Positions 8,496 through 17,850 of a DNA stretch of 64,000 nt are shown here, piece after piece. Position 1 is the first letter of the stretch. Every line of letters starts with the position of its first letter. Source of the DNA: Novosphingobium sp. 28-62-57. Lineage in GTDB: Bacteria; Pseudomonadota; Alphaproteobacteria; Sphingomonadales; Sphingomonadaceae. Location: positions 372,001-436,000 of the forward strand of contig NCGO01000002.1 in the NCBI GenBank assembly GCA_002256985.1, written 5' to 3'. A model generated the notes under the pieces. That model ran no database searches. It worked only from the letters and a program-made list of their open reading frames with translations, and had not been told where the DNA came from. The position numbers and the translations under genes are program-made.

Positions 8496-8845
8496 TGGTA
8501 ATCCTTTCGACGCGGGCAGGGCTGGTGATGCGGGTGCAAGCAAGACCTTTTGGGGAAAGGTCTGAGGTTGTGATGACATGGGGCCGTCAATCAGACGGTC
8601 ATGCAGGGCTTGCGATCCGATTACCTGTTTTGTCCTGCCGGTTTCGTGGTGAAAAGACGCCGGACAGGCATAAGCCCACCGGCGCTCGGACTCTCACATA
8701 GCAGTTGAGCAACAAAATTACCACCCCTGAACGCGCAGGGCCAAGGCACAAAGCGTTTATTGCCACCAATCCTGTGACAATTGATGGTCAAATCCGCGTT
8801 CCGCCGCGCGCCGCAACGCACCGCTGGCCTGGTAACTGGCTGGAA
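8496..8845. promoter_or_regulatory. 350-bp leader/promoter region of carD
   Basis: There is no credible gene between carD and fdxA. The stretch must hold the leftward carD promoter and a long 5' leader. It contains a perfect 8-bp hairpin near the gene (AGACCTTT 8543-8550 with AAAGGTCT 8556-8563). A second imperfect hairpin (CCTGCCGG / CCGGACAGG, about 8635-8669) lies further out. I could not assign a promoter with confidence. Confidence 0.4.
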
Positions 8846-9184
8846 TCAGTCACCTTCGCCGGGTTCGGGCGAGAAGTACTTTTCGAACTTCCCATCTTCG
8901 CCCTTGTGCTCGTCCGCATCTGCCGGGGCATCGCGCTTGGCCGTGATGTTTGGCCATTCGGCAGAGTACTTGGTGTTGAGTTCAAGCCACTGTTCAAGGC
9001 CGGATTCGGTATCGGGCAGAATCGCCTCGGCCGGGCATTCGGGCTCGCACACGCCACAATCGATGCATTCGCTGGGATTGATCACGAGCATGTTGTCACC
9101 CTCGTAGAAGCAATCCACGGGGCAGACCTCGACGCAATCCATGTACTTGCAACGGATACAGGCGTCGGTGACGACGTAGGTCAT
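8846..9184 (-). CDS. fdxA: 7Fe ferredoxin FdxA
   Basis: The 112-aa ferredoxin carries one [3Fe-4S] and one [4Fe-4S] cluster. Cys9, 17 and 50 fit the 3Fe site and Cys21, 40, 43 and 46 the 4Fe site, the classic 7Fe arrangement (CX7CX3C ... CX2CX2CX3CP). The C-terminal ~50-residue extension is acidic and typical of the proteobacterial FdxA form. It is a soluble electron carrier with unknown partner. It lies 15 bp after the S4-domain gene in the same direction, probably the last gene of a helicase-S4-fdxA unit. Confidence 0.93.
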   Translation of the reverse strand: MTYVVTDACIRCKYMDCVEVCPVDCFYEGDNMLVINPSECIDCGVCEPECPAEAILPDTESGLEQWLELNTKYSAEWPNITAKRDAPADADEHKGEDGKFEKYFSPEPGEGD

Positions 9185-9199
9185 GGCAGAAGTGATCCC

Positions 9200-9538
9200 T
9201 CAGGTGTCCAATTCAGGCCGTGCTAGAGGCGATTCCCCCGGTGCGTCAAGCGGCCATTCGGACGAAGGTGGGGCCGCGCTGTAGTTCGCCGAGTCCAGCA
9301 GGCGATAGCAGGTGGCCGCTTCGGTGGCGGGTCCGCGCCGGGCGGGGATCTCCAGCACCTCGATCACGGTCACCCGGCTGCGCATCGGCAGGACAAGCAC
9401 ATCGCCCAGCTTTACCGCCGCGCTGCAGCGTTCGATGCGGCGCCCGTTGAGCCGCATGTGCCCGGCGCTGACCCAATCCTGCGCCAGACTGCGGCTGCCG
9501 GCAAAGCGGGTGAACCACAAAAACTTGTCGATGCGCAA
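9200..9538 (-). CDS. S4-domain RNA-binding protein (Hsp15-like)
   Basis: The 112-aa protein is a single S4 RNA-binding domain (residues 1-60, starting MRIDKFLWFTRF) plus a short C-terminal tail. Relatives such as HslR/Hsp15 bind the 50S subunit carrying a stranded nascent chain. Whether this does the same is inference. The start is a TTG at 9538, supported by AAAGGAGA 8-10 nt upstream and by the MR-hD-KfLW family start. It lies 21 bp after the helicase gene and 15 bp before fdxA, so is likely co-transcribed with both. Confidence 0.85.
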   Translation of the reverse strand: MRIDKFLWFTRFAGSRSLAQDWVSAGHMRLNGRRIERCSAAVKLGDVLVLPMRSRVTVIEVLEIPARRGPATEAATCYRLLDSANYSAAPPSSEWPLDAPGESPLARPELDT

Positions 9539-9559
9539 GTGCGGCCTCTCCTTTGGCGG

Positions 9560-12127
9560 TTATCGGGCGACCAGTGCGGCAAGCGCCGCAAAAGCACCGG
9601 TTTGCGGGGCGGATGGAATGCGTTCGGGCACGGGGTCAACTTGTGGAGAAGGCCGCTGCGGCCGCCAGTCCCACAGCGGCGGCTGCGGCGGGCCAAAGGC
9701 CTTGTCCGGCAGGGCCTGCCCCATATGCACACGAAATCCGCCTGCCCGCAGCAAGGCGGCATAAGCGGCGGTGGACAGGTTCATCGAACGGGCCACGGCA
9801 GGATCAAGGAACACCCGGCGCGCCTTAGCGTTCATGCGTGTGGCGTGGGCGGCGTGAAGCAGCTTTTCCGCCAGATCAACACGCAGGGATTCGCGCCCGA
9901 GACGGCGATAGCCCGCAGGCGCGATGCTGGTGTGAACCACTGGCTGCAGGGCTTCGGGCGGGAGCGGGGCGGGGTCATGACCGCTTCTCGCGTAGACTCT
10001 GGCAAGGCGGTGCCAGGATTGCAGCGCGGCAGGGCGCAGTGAAGCGGGCACGAACAGATCAAGCGCGCCGATGCGCACGCCCAGCTTTTTGAGGCGCGTG
10101 CGCTGGGTGGGATCGAGCCGCTCCAGCCCCGAATCTTCACGCGCAAGCACGCCGCCGGATTCGACCAGGTGGAGCAGCAGAGCGCGCAGTTCGGGGCCTG
10201 AGGCGGGATCGCGGCTTGCCTCGTCCAGCGCAATCAGCGGGGCGAGTGTGCGGGCGTGATGGTGGGCGAGCCATGCTTCGAGCGCGGCGATAACGCGGGC
10301 CTTGTCTGACGCGGACAGGCGATCGAGCGCCGGATCGGGGCGCAGGCGCGGATCGAGCAAGCGGCGACCGCGTTCGAGCCGGGCGATGACGTGGCTTTCC
10401 CAGACCAGTGCCGTGTCTTCGAATTCCAGACCTTGCGGCTGCGTGGCGGCTTGTATCAGCGCCCCAGCGCGGGAAGCGAGCAGGCCGGGCAAGTGGCGTT
10501 CGGCCGCGGCGAGGAGGAGGCGGCGGTCTTCGGCCCGGGCCAGCGGATCGACCATGAAGCGGAAGCCTTCGATGTGGCCGATGGGTTCATCGTCCACCAG
10601 CAGCGCGCCTTCATCGGACAGGCGCACCGGCAAGAGGCCCGCATCGGCCCCGGCCTTGCGCATCAGCACCGTGGTGCGGCGATTGACGAAGCGTTCGGTG
10701 AGCCGCGCGTGGAGCGCATCAGACAGGCGTGCCTCTACGGCACGGGCGCGGGCGGCCATTTCGTCGCGGGCCAGCACCCAATCGGGGCGTTGCGCAATGT
10801 AGGACCATGAACGGATCGCCGCGATGCGGGCCTGCAGCGTATCGATATCGCCCGAGGGGTTATCGAGCTGGGCGATGGCCTGGGCCACGAAATCTGCGCC
10901 GAGGTAACCGGCGCGCAAGTCTTGCCACAGCCGGGCGACGAAACGGCCATGGGTTTCCGAACCCTGCTGACGGAAATCGGGGAGGCGGCAAACGTTCCAG
11001 AAGCGCTGGACCGAACCCTTGCCACGCACGCTGGCGGCAACTTCGGGATCTTCGGCGAGAAATTTGAGCACGGCGAGATCAATCGCCTGCGGCGGCATGG
11101 CCAATTGGGGGAGCGGGGGGAAACTTTCCAGGTCATCGATCAGCGCGGTGATGCTGTCAAAACGCGGCTCGGCCTCGCGCCAGTAAAGGCGAGTGAGCGG
11201 GGCGAAGCGGTGTTCTTCGATCGCGTAGATTTCATCATCGGTGAATTCGGGATCGTGGCCGCCGGTTCCAGCCAGCGTGCCGAAAGTGCCATCGCGCTGA
11301 TGACGCCCAGCCCGCCCTGCGATCTGGGCCATTTCGGCGGTGGTCAGGCGGCGCTGGCGGTGACCATCGTATTTGGACAGGCCTGCGAAGGCGACATGAT
11401 GGACATCGAGGTTGAGGCCCATGCCGACCGCATCGGTGGCGACGAGATAATCGACCTCGCCCGCCTGATACATCGCGACCTGGGCGTTGCGCGTCTGCGG
11501 GGAAAGCGCGCCCATGACCACGGCAGCACCGCCCCGGAACCGGCGCAGCATTTCGGCCATGACATAGACCTGTTCGGCACTGAAAGCGACGATGGCGCTG
11601 CGCGGCGGGATGCGCGAGAGCTTCTTTGCGCCGACGTGGCTGAGCGTGGAGAAACGCGGGCGGGTGACGATCTCGGCTTCGGGGACCAGCGCCTTGACCA
11701 TCGGTTCCAATGTGGAGGAGCCGAGCAGCATCGTCTCTTCGCGGCCGCGGGTGTGGAGCAGGCGGTCGGTGAAGATGTGGCCACGTTCGGGATCGGCGGA
11801 GAGTTGGGCTTCGTCGAGCGCAACGAAGGCAAGATCGGGCCGGGAGGGCATGGCCTCAACGGTGCACAGATGCCAGCGCGCGCCCTTCGGTTCGATGCGT
11901 TCTTCGCCGGTGATCAGCGCGACGTTTTCGGTGCCCTTGATCGCGCAGACGCGGTCATAAACTTCTCGCGCCAGCAGACGGAGCGGAAAGCCGATGGCAC
12001 CGGACGAATGCGCGCAGAGGCGTTCGATGGCGAGGTGAGTCTTGCCAGTGTTGGTGGGACCAAGCACCGCCTTGACCACGCCGGTGTGGGCGGGCTTGCG
12101 TGGTTGCGCTGGCGTGCGGTTGGCCAT
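9560..12127 (-). CDS. SUV3/SUPV3L1-like ATP-dependent helicase
   Basis: The 855-aa helicase has Walker A GPTNTGKT at residues 23-30, a DEAQ Walker B motif in FVALDEAQL, and the helicase C domain with GMGLNLDVHHVAF and QIAGRAGRHQRDG. This is the arrangement of mitochondrial SUV3 and its alphaproteobacterial homologues, which unwind RNA or RNA/DNA duplexes, in mitochondria together with a 3'-5' ribonuclease. The C-terminal ~100 residues are Pro- and Arg-rich and probably disordered. I chose the ATG at 12127 (MANRTPAQ); a TTG at 12163 adds 12 residues and neither has a strong ribosome-binding site. Confidence 0.88.
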   Translation of the reverse strand: MANRTPAQPRKPAHTGVVKAVLGPTNTGKTHLAIERLCAHSSGAIGFPLRLLAREVYDRVCAIKGTENVALITGEERIEPKGARWHLCTVEAMPSRPDLAFVALDEAQLSADPERGHIFTDRLLHTRGREETMLLGSSTLEPMVKALVPEAEIVTRPRFSTLSHVGAKKLSRIPPRSAIVAFSAEQVYVMAEMLRRFRGGAAVVMGALSPQTRNAQVAMYQAGEVDYLVATDAVGMGLNLDVHHVAFAGLSKYDGHRQRRLTTAEMAQIAGRAGRHQRDGTFGTLAGTGGHDPEFTDDEIYAIEEHRFAPLTRLYWREAEPRFDSITALIDDLESFPPLPQLAMPPQAIDLAVLKFLAEDPEVAASVRGKGSVQRFWNVCRLPDFRQQGSETHGRFVARLWQDLRAGYLGADFVAQAIAQLDNPSGDIDTLQARIAAIRSWSYIAQRPDWVLARDEMAARARAVEARLSDALHARLTERFVNRRTTVLMRKAGADAGLLPVRLSDEGALLVDDEPIGHIEGFRFMVDPLARAEDRRLLLAAAERHLPGLLASRAGALIQAATQPQGLEFEDTALVWESHVIARLERGRRLLDPRLRPDPALDRLSASDKARVIAALEAWLAHHHARTLAPLIALDEASRDPASGPELRALLLHLVESGGVLAREDSGLERLDPTQRTRLKKLGVRIGALDLFVPASLRPAALQSWHRLARVYARSGHDPAPLPPEALQPVVHTSIAPAGYRRLGRESLRVDLAEKLLHAAHATRMNAKARRVFLDPAVARSMNLSTAAYAALLRAGGFRVHMGQALPDKAFGPPQPPLWDWRPQRPSPQVDPVPERIPSAPQTGAFAALAALVAR

Positions 12128-12210
12128 GGATTGGAATGTGGCGGGCAAGCCAAGCAGAAACAAGCGATGGCAGGGAATTTATCCCCTGCCCGAAGTGTCG
12201 CGCCAATCTT

Positions 12211-12308
12211 CGTCATTCCCGCGCAGGCGGGAATCCAGCGGTGAAAAAGCCGTCGCAAAGCGACGACGTTATTTGAAAGCTGGACCCCCGCCTGCGCGGG
12301 GGTGACGA
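12211..12308. repeat. 98-bp palindromic intergenic element (CGTCATTCCCGC family), copy 1
   Basis: The outer arms are near-perfect inverted repeats (CGTCATTCCCGCGCAGGCGG and its complement, with G-U-compatible changes on the right arm). They flank an inner region containing a small hairpin, CGTCGCAAAGCGACG. A second copy of the same size lies at 48573-48668. It sits between the helicase start and the rho terminator. The compensatory T:G changes suggest RNA-level folding or neutral drift of a mobile palindrome. Confidence 0.85.
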
Positions 12309-12335
12309 AAAGGGGGCTGGGAAGTGCTCGTCAAC

Positions 12336-12364
12336 GAAAGGAGGCCCGGATTTCTCCGGGCCTC
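12336..12364 (-). terminator. Terminator of rho
   Basis: On the minus strand a perfect 10-bp stem (GAGGCCCGGA with TCCGGGCCTC) closes on a GAAA tetraloop. It is followed by CTTTCG, a weak T-run. It lies 6 bp beyond the rho stop. Confidence 0.75.
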
Positions 12365-12369
12365 GCATC

Positions 12370-13626
12370 TTATTGATTCATCGTCGCGAAGAAATCTTCG
12401 TTGGTCTTGGAATCCTTGATCTTGTCGAGCAGGAATTCCATCGCGTCGATCGTGCCCATCTGCATGAGGATGCGGCGCAGCACCCACATCTTCGACAGCT
12501 GATCCTTCGGCACGAGCAGCTCTTCCTTGCGGGTGCCGCTCTTGCCCACGTCGAGCGCGGGGAAGATGCGCTTGTCGGAAACCTTGCGATCCAGCACGAT
12601 TTCCGAGTTGCCGGTACCCTTGAACTCTTCGAAAATCACTTCGTCCATGCGGCTGCCGGTATCGATCAGCGCGGTGGCGATGATCGAGAGCGAGCCGCCT
12701 TCCTCGATGTTGCGGGCTGCACCAAAGAAGCGCTTAGGGCGTTGGAGCGCATTTGCATCGACACCGCCGGTCAGGACCTTGCCCGATGATGGCACCACGG
12801 TGTTGTAGGCGCGGCCAAGGCGGGTGATCGAATCGAGCAGGATCACCACGTCGCGTTTGTGTTCGACCAGACGCTTGGCCTTTTCGATGACCATTTCGGC
12901 GACCTGCACGTGGCGGGTGGCAGGCTCGTCAAAGGTGGAGGAGATGACCTCGCCCTTCACGCTGCGCTGCATGTCGGTGACTTCTTCGGGGCGTTCATCG
13001 ACCAGCAGGACGATCAGGAACACTTCCGGGTGATTGTCGGTGATGGCCTTGGCCATGTTCTGCAGCAGCACGGTTTTACCTGTACGCGGCGGGGCGACGA
13101 TCAGCGCGCGCTGGCCCTTGCCCTGCGGGCTGACCAGATCGATCACGCGAGCCGACTTGTCCTTGACCGTCGGGTCGAGCGTATCAAGCCGCAGGCGCTC
13201 GTTCGGGTAGAGCGGGGTCAGGTTGTCAAAGTTGACGCGGTGGCGGACGGCGTCAGGCTCGTCAAAATTGACCTTGATCAGGCGGGTGATGGCAAAATAG
13301 CGTTCGCCATCCTTGGGCGCGCGGACTTCGCCTTCGACCGTGTCGCCGGTGCGCAGGCCCCATTTGCGGACCTGGTTGGGCGAAACGTAGATATCGTCGG
13401 GCCCGGCGAGGTAGTTCGCTTCGGGGCTGCGCAGGAAGCCGAAGCCATCGGGCAGGACTTCGATGGTGCCGATGCCAAGGATTTCTTCGCCGTCTTCGGC
13501 CATTTCTTTGAGGATAGCGAACATCAGGTCCTGACGGCGCAGCGTGCTGGCGCCTTCCACTTCCAGCTCTTCGGCCATCTGGACCAGCTCGGCAGGGGTC
13601 TTTTTCTTGAGTTCTTTCAGGTGCAT
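12370..13626 (-). CDS. rho: Transcription termination factor Rho
   Basis: The 418-aa protein has normal length for Rho. The N-terminal Rho-N and cold-shock-like RNA-binding domains span residues 1-125 ([13 protein letters not shown] in the primary RNA site). The ATPase core has Walker [12 protein letters not shown] and the Q-loop region [15 protein letters not shown]. Rho is a hexameric RNA translocase that ends transcription. The ATG at 13626 starts the canonical [15 protein letters not shown]; the open frame upstream to 13776 is not homologous. It lies leftward of the hemE/hemJ group, as in the origin neighbourhood of other alphaproteobacteria. Confidence 0.97.
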   Translation of the reverse strand: MHLKELKKKTPAELVQMAEELEVEGASTLRRQDLMFAILKEMAEDGEEILGIGTIEVLPDGFGFLRSPEANYLAGPDDIYVSPNQVRKWGLRTGDTVEGEVRAPKDGERYFAITRLIKVNFDEPDAVRHRVNFDNLTPLYPNERLRLDTLDPTVKDKSARVIDLVSPQGKGQRALIVAPPRTGKTVLLQNMAKAITDNHPEVFLIVLLVDERPEEVTDMQRSVKGEVISSTFDEPATRHVQVAEMVIEKAKRLVEHKRDVVILLDSITRLGRAYNTVVPSSGKVLTGGVDANALQRPKRFFGAARNIEEGGSLSIIATALIDTGSRMDEVIFEEFKGTGNSEIVLDRKVSDKRIFPALDVGKSGTRKEELLVPKDQLSKMWVLRRILMQMGTIDAMEFLLDKIKDSKTNEDFFATMNQ

Positions 13627-13997
13627 TTTCGTGTGATTCCAGTGGGAATGCAAAGGGGTAGGTCGATGGCCGGAAGCCTCTGAAGGGCTTGGAGAAAGCA
13701 AGAGGGCGGCTGCAGCAAAGGCAGCGCATTTGTTTCCGGACGACGCGTGGATATGCCGTGGGGCAGGTTTAGTCAATTGCGGAAAGCGGGGGCTGAGCCA
13801 TGTTGATGGCTCAGTTTGTTTTCCTGTTTCACGCAGAGACGCAGAGGATAGGGGAGAGCGCAGAGAGGCAATGCTGCGACGTGAGTGCTTTTCGCAGAAG
13901 CGCGTCAGAAGCGGCGTTACCGATCAGGAACCTTTGCGCTCTCCTGCTTTCTCTGCGTCTCTGCGAGAAACCGGGGCACAGCACATCCTGCAGAAGT
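13627..13997. other. 371-bp gene-free region upstream of rho
   Basis: I see no gene here. The part next to rho (13627-13820) should hold the rho promoter and leader, but no clear -35/-10 pair is visible. The remainder is mostly the inverted-repeat element described separately. Confidence 0.5.
13825..13972. repeat. 148-bp inverted-repeat element of the CTCTGCGC family
   Basis: The left end (GTTTCACGCAGAGACGCAGAG) and right end (CTCTGCGTCTCTGCGAGAAAC) are near-exact reverse complements. Second inner arms also match (GAGAGCGCAGAG with TTTGCGCTCTC). The interior differs from the copies at 23102 and 28322 although the ends are alike, so it is a related element with a different core. It lies between hemJ and rho. 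Confidence 0.78.
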
Positions 13998-14441
13998 CTA
14001 AAACGGCTTTACGATGACCATGATGACGATGATGGCTGCGGTGACGCCGGGGATTTCGTTGAGCAGGCGCAGCTTTTTGCCCGAAAGCTTGCGAATGCCA
14101 GCGGCAAGGTTTTGCGCATAGGCGGCAAGCCAGAAGTGGTAGGCGGTAAGCACCAGAACGGCGAGCAGTTTCACATGGAACCAGCCCTGCGTGAACCATT
14201 CGCCGCTGACAGTGAGCAGCAAGCCCAGCACCCAGACCACGACGAGTGCGGGCCACATGATGATCTTCATCAGCTTGCGCTCACGGTCCACCCAGATCGC
14301 GTTTTCGGGCGAACCTTCGGGCGCTTCCTGGTGATAGACGAAGAAGCGCGGCAGCATGAACAGGCCCGCCATCCAGAAGATCACGAAAATGACATGGCCG
14401 GCTTTCAGCCAGAGATAGAGCATCGCCAATACCTGCTGCAT
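13998..14441 (-). CDS. hemJ: Protoporphyrinogen IX oxidase HemJ
   Basis: The 147-aa integral membrane protein has four predicted membrane segments. The conserved N-terminal LWLKAGHVIFVIFWMAGLFMLPR motif contains the His used for haem binding in this family, followed by FFVYH. HemJ oxidises protoporphyrinogen IX to protoporphyrin IX, the penultimate step of haem synthesis, in bacteria that lack HemG/HemY. It lies downstream of hemE in the same direction with a GNAT gene between them. Confidence 0.9.
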   Translation of the reverse strand: MQQVLAMLYLWLKAGHVIFVIFWMAGLFMLPRFFVYHQEAPEGSPENAIWVDRERKLMKIIMWPALVVVWVLGLLLTVSGEWFTQGWFHVKLLAVLVLTAYHFWLAAYAQNLAAGIRKLSGKKLRLLNEIPGVTAAIIVIMVIVKPF

Positions 14442-14517
14442 GTGTTGCGCTCTCGCCTGCCGTTTGCGCCCCTCAGGCGGCTATTTCGGCGTGTAAGGCG
14501 CGGTTTGCAAGGGTCCA

Positions 14518-15030
14518 TCATGCCGTGCCCGGTGCCGGTTCCATTTCCAGCGTCCGGAACATGACCAGCGCATCGACGAACCCGAGCAGTGGATGATCGA
14601 AGGCAAGCGGCAAGCAACCGACTTCCGCAAAGCCGAGCGATTTCCACAAGCCGACGGCGCGTGTGTTGGAACTGACCACGAAATTGAACTGCATTGCGCG
14701 AAAGCCGCGCCTGCGGGCTTCGCTCAGCGAGTGCAGGCACATCGTGCGGGCAATGCCTTTGCCGGTGGCATCAGGGGCCGTCATGTAACCGCAGTTGGCC
14801 ACATGTGCGCCGCCGCCCTGCTGGTTCTGGCGAAGATAGTAGGTTCCCAGAATCGCGCCATCATGGGCTTGCGCGACAGAAGTGAATCGGTCTGCGCCGC
14901 ACCAATAGGCCAGTGCCGCTTCTTCGCTCATGCCCCGGTCGAGCGCATAGGTTTCGCCCGCCCGGATCACCGGCAGGACGATGCGACTGATCGAAGCATG
15001 GTCCGCCGGTGTGGCGGGCCGAATGATCAA
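14518..15030 (-). CDS. GNAT-family N-acetyltransferase
   Basis: The 170-aa protein has the GNAT fold. The acetyl-CoA-binding motif A is seen in MTAPDATGKGIARTMCLHSL (about residues 85-104), followed by FVVSSNTRAVGLWKSLGF, the usual motif B. The acceptor is unknown. The start is a TTG at 15030 that overlaps the hemE stop as TTGA, giving a 4-bp coupled junction; the open frame continues upstream inside hemE but is not homologous there. It lies between hemE and hemJ, so a passenger in a haem operon. Confidence 0.82.
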   Translation of the reverse strand: MIIRPATPADHASISRIVLPVIRAGETYALDRGMSEEAALAYWCGADRFTSVAQAHDGAILGTYYLRQNQQGGGAHVANCGYMTAPDATGKGIARTMCLHSLSEARRRGFRAMQFNFVVSSNTRAVGLWKSLGFAEVGCLPLAFDHPLLGFVDALVMFRTLEMEPAPGTA

Positions 15031-16067
15031 TGCGACCAGGCCCGCACGATCTTCAGCAGCGCCTCGACGTTTTCGATGGGCGTATGCTGGCCGATGCCAT
15101 GGCCAAGGTTGAACACATGTGGGCGGTCGGCGAAGGCTTCGAGCACGCGGATCGTGTGCTTTTCCAAGTCTGCGCCGCCTGAGAGCAGCAGCAGCGGATC
15201 GAGATTGCCCTGCACCGGCATGCCCGCAGGCAGTTCGCGCGCGGCCCAAAGCGGGTCGATGGTTTCATCGACACCCACCGCGTTCACGCCGGTTTCGCGA
15301 GCATAAGCGGCAAGCTTTTCGCCCGCACCCTTGGGGAAGCCGATGATCGGGACGTGCGGATAGCGGCGCTGCATTTCGGCGGTGATCTTGGCGTTGGGGG
15401 CAATGACCCAGCGTTCGAACTGGGCGGGCGAGAGGCTGCCGGCCCAGGAATCGAACAGTTGCAGGCCTTGTGCGCCGGCATCGGCTTGCCCCGAAAGGTA
15501 TTCGATCGTCACATCGCAGATCGCGTCGATGATCGCCTGAAATGCCGAGGGATCGCGATAGGCCAGCGCGCGCGTATCGTGATGATCGCGGCTGCCTTCG
15601 CCTGCGACCATGTAGGTGGCGACCGTCCACGGAGAGCCTGCAAAGCCCAGCAGCGTGGTTTCAGGGCTGATCAGCGCCTTCACCTTGGCCACCGTCTCAT
15701 AGATCGGGGAAAGACGCTCAGGCACGGCGGTGAGGCTTTCCAGCGCTACATCGAGCAGGCGGGGCGAAAGGTCAGGACCTTCGCCGACGAGGAATTTCAG
15801 ATCCTGGCCCATCGCATAAGGCACGATCAGGATATCGGAAAACAGGATTGCGCCATCGAAGCCGAAGCGGCGGATCGGCTGTACGGTGACTTCAGCCGCA
15901 GCATCGGTATCGTAGACCAGCGCGAGGAAACCGCCCTTCTCAGCACGGAGCGCGCGATATTCGGGCAGATAGCGCCCGGCCTGCCGCATCAGCCAGATCG
16001 GCCGGGACGCAAGGTTTTCCCCTTTGAGCGTGCGGAGAAGAGGGCCGGCTTCAGGCGTATCGGACAT
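15027..16067 (-). CDS. hemE: Uroporphyrinogen decarboxylase
   Basis: The 346-aa enzyme decarboxylates uroporphyrinogen III to coproporphyrinogen III in the cytoplasm. Family signatures are clear: RPIWLMRQAGRYLPEYR near the N-terminus, FSDILIVPYAMGQDL with the catalytic Asp region, and FNLGHGIGQHTPIENVEAL at the C-terminus. The ATG at 16067 (MSDTPEAG) is preferred to one five codons upstream. The gene is the left border of the putative replication origin, exactly as hemE is in Caulobacter. Confidence 0.96.
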   Translation of the reverse strand: MSDTPEAGPLLRTLKGENLASRPIWLMRQAGRYLPEYRALRAEKGGFLALVYDTDAAAEVTVQPIRRFGFDGAILFSDILIVPYAMGQDLKFLVGEGPDLSPRLLDVALESLTAVPERLSPIYETVAKVKALISPETTLLGFAGSPWTVATYMVAGEGSRDHHDTRALAYRDPSAFQAIIDAICDVTIEYLSGQADAGAQGLQLFDSWAGSLSPAQFERWVIAPNAKITAEMQRRYPHVPIIGFPKGAGEKLAAYARETGVNAVGVDETIDPLWAARELPAGMPVQGNLDPLLLLSGGADLEKHTIRVLEAFADRPHVFNLGHGIGQHTPIENVEALLKIVRAWSH

Positions 16068-16426
16068 CGTGTGTCGATCCATTCTACTTAAACTAGATTC
16101 TTAGAATCAGGTTGATGGTGTTAGTTGGCCCTGTGGATATCGGGGTTTGCGGTTATCTGCCCGATTTGTGAGTCCGCTTCCACACTTTTCGGTGTCTGCG
16201 ACTCTGGACAGAGTCGGAGGAGTCTTTCGTCAAGGCGAAGTTCTCACCACTCTCCACAGGCTGGGGAAAAGCCTGTCCACCTGTTCACAAGCGGGCATGA
16301 GCAGGACTCGCAGCGAGGGTGAAAAAGGGGTCTGAACTTGTCCCTGATCCTGTCCCGTGGTTTATCGGCGGGGTTTCCACAAGTCTGTCCCGATAGCGGG
16401 ATGGGCTCTCCACAAAGGCCTCACAG
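16068..16426. other. Putative chromosomal replication origin (oriC)
   Basis: This non-coding stretch separates divergent hemE and ppsR, the pair that brackets oriC in Caulobacter. DnaA-box-like 9-mers include ATATCCACA (minus strand, 16132-16140), GCTTCCACA (16176-16184), TCTCCACAG (16251-16259), TGTTCACAA (16282-16290), TTTCCACAA (16374-16382) and TCTCCACAA (16407-16415). None is a perfect TTATCCACA. An AT-rich stretch at ~16079-16127 could be the unwinding element. Seven GANTC sites occur between 16096 and 16309 (starts 16096, 16104, 16170, 16200, 16211, 16220, 16305), against about one expected. Flanking genes run away on both sides. The combination is strong but indirect. Confidence 0.85.
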
Positions 16427-17266
16427 ATGCGTTTGCACCTGCATCTTCTGTCGGATTCCACCGGCGAAACGCTGGAAATGATCGCCAAGGCCGCGCTGGC
16501 GCAGTTCGATGGGGCCGATGTGGTGCGGCACTTTTGGCCGATGGTGCGATCGATGCAGCATCTGGACCGCATCATGGGCGAGATTGCCGCAAATCCGGGG
16601 CTGGTGCTCTATACGCTGGTCAATACTGAAACGCGCGAACGGCTGGAGCAGCGCTGCATGGCGCTCGGCCTGCCGAGTGTCGCGGCGCTCGATACGGTGA
16701 CCGATGCCTTGCAGCAGCAGCTGGGCGTGCAGGCCAAGGGCCGTCCGGGCCGCCAGCACATCATGGACGAGGCCTATTTTCGCAGGGTCGATGCGATTCA
16801 GTTCACGATTGCGCATGATGACGGGCTGAACTGGGAGAACTGGGAGGAGGCCGACATCGTGCTGGCGGGCGTTTCGCGCAGTTCCAAGACGCCGACATCG
16901 ATTTACCTCGCCAACCGCGGATACAAGGTGGCCAACATTCCGATCGTGGTGGAAAGCCCGCCGCCGCCGATGCTGTTTTCGCTGCGCCGTCCGCTGGTGG
17001 TGGGGCTGACGACCAGCCCGGAGCGGCTGATCGCGGTGCGGCGCAACCGGTTGCTTTCCCTCAACCAGGCACCCGAAACGGCCTATGTCGACAATGAGCA
17101 CGTGACGCGTGAAGTGCAGTATGCCCGGCGCATGTTTGCCGATAATGGCTGGGCGGTGATTGACGTTTCGCGCCGCTCTATTGAAGAGACGGCGGCGGCG
17201 GTGATCAATCTTTACAACGAACGTGTGGCCGCCGGTGGCAGCGGGGATGGGGTGAAGCCGATATGA
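16427..17266 (+). CDS. ppsR: Pyruvate, phosphate dikinase / PEP synthase regulatory protein
   Basis: The 279-aa protein belongs to the DUF299 family, bifunctional serine/threonine kinases and phosphorylases. They switch PPDK or PEP synthase off and on using ADP and phosphate. The family nucleotide-binding loop [11 protein letters not shown] lies at residues ~148-158, after the N-terminal [13 protein letters not shown]. Which target enzyme is used here cannot be read. It starts immediately right of the origin, as the DUF299 gene does in related genomes. Its stop overlaps the maf start (ATGA), beginning a tight operon. Confidence 0.93.
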   Translation: MRLHLHLLSDSTGETLEMIAKAALAQFDGADVVRHFWPMVRSMQHLDRIMGEIAANPGLVLYTLVNTETRERLEQRCMALGLPSVAALDTVTDALQQQLGVQAKGRPGRQHIMDEAYFRRVDAIQFTIAHDDGLNWENWEEADIVLAGVSRSSKTPTSIYLANRGYKVANIPIVVESPPPPMLFSLRRPLVVGLTTSPERLIAVRRNRLLSLNQAPETAYVDNEHVTREVQYARRMFADNGWAVIDVSRRSIEETAAAVINLYNERVAAGGSGDGVKPI

Positions 17267-17850
17267 CCTTGGTGCTGGCAAGCCAGAGTGCATCGCGCAA
17301 GATGATGCTCGAAGCCGCAGGTGTGCCGTTTGAGGCGCGGGCTTCTGATGTGGATGAAGGGGCGATCAAGCGCGAATTGATCGGGGTGCCGGGCTGCCAG
17401 ATCGCCAGCGTTCTGGCCGAGGCCAAGGCGCTGTGCGTGTCGTCGGCCATGCCCGGGCGGCTGGTGCTGGGCGGGGATTCGCTGGTGGAAGTGGCAGGGC
17501 GGCAATTCGACAAGCCGGTGAGCCGCGAGAATGCCGTGGAGCATCTGGAATTCTTTTCGGGCAAGCAGATGCACCTACATTCCGCCGCTGTGCTGATGCG
17601 CGATGGACACGTGGTGTGGAAAACCTGCGAGACCGCAAAACTGCAGGTTCGAGCGCTTTCTCCACAATTTATCCAGAGCTATCTCGACAGGGAATGGCCT
17701 GCGGTTGCAGGCTGTGTCGGGGTGTTTCGCATCGAGGCGCTGGGGGTGCAGCTGTTCGAGCAGATTGACGGCAGCCACTTCAGCGTGCTGGGGATGCCGT
17801 TGCTGGCGCTGCTGGCGGCCTTGCGTGAGCAGGGGGAGCTGGCGTCTTGA
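17263..17850 (+). CDS. maf: Maf-family nucleotide pyrophosphatase
   Basis: The 195-aa Maf protein starts with [18 protein letters not shown], matching the family SxSxxRxxxL substrate motif. It has the GGDS segment at the usual Asp position and ends with a conserved [15 protein letters not shown]. Maf proteins hydrolyse non-canonical or canonical nucleoside triphosphates to monophosphates, and some restrain cell division. The GGDS variant replaces the more common ADT/ADQ, so substrate preference is uncertain. It overlaps ppsR by 4 bp (ATGA) and aroE by 4 bp (TTGA). Confidence 0.9.
   Translation: MTLVLASQSASRKMMLEAAGVPFEARASDVDEGAIKRELIGVPGCQIASVLAEAKALCVSSAMPGRLVLGGDSLVEVAGRQFDKPVSRENAVEHLEFFSGKQMHLHSAAVLMRDGHVVWKTCETAKLQVRALSPQFIQSYLDREWPAVAGCVGVFRIEALGVQLFEQIDGSHFSVLGMPLLALLAALREQGELAS

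Noticed and set aside
10922-12244. A 440-codon rightward frame inside the SUV3-like helicase gene.
   Set aside because: It is the reverse of a clearly conserved helicase, with typical high-GC shadow composition.
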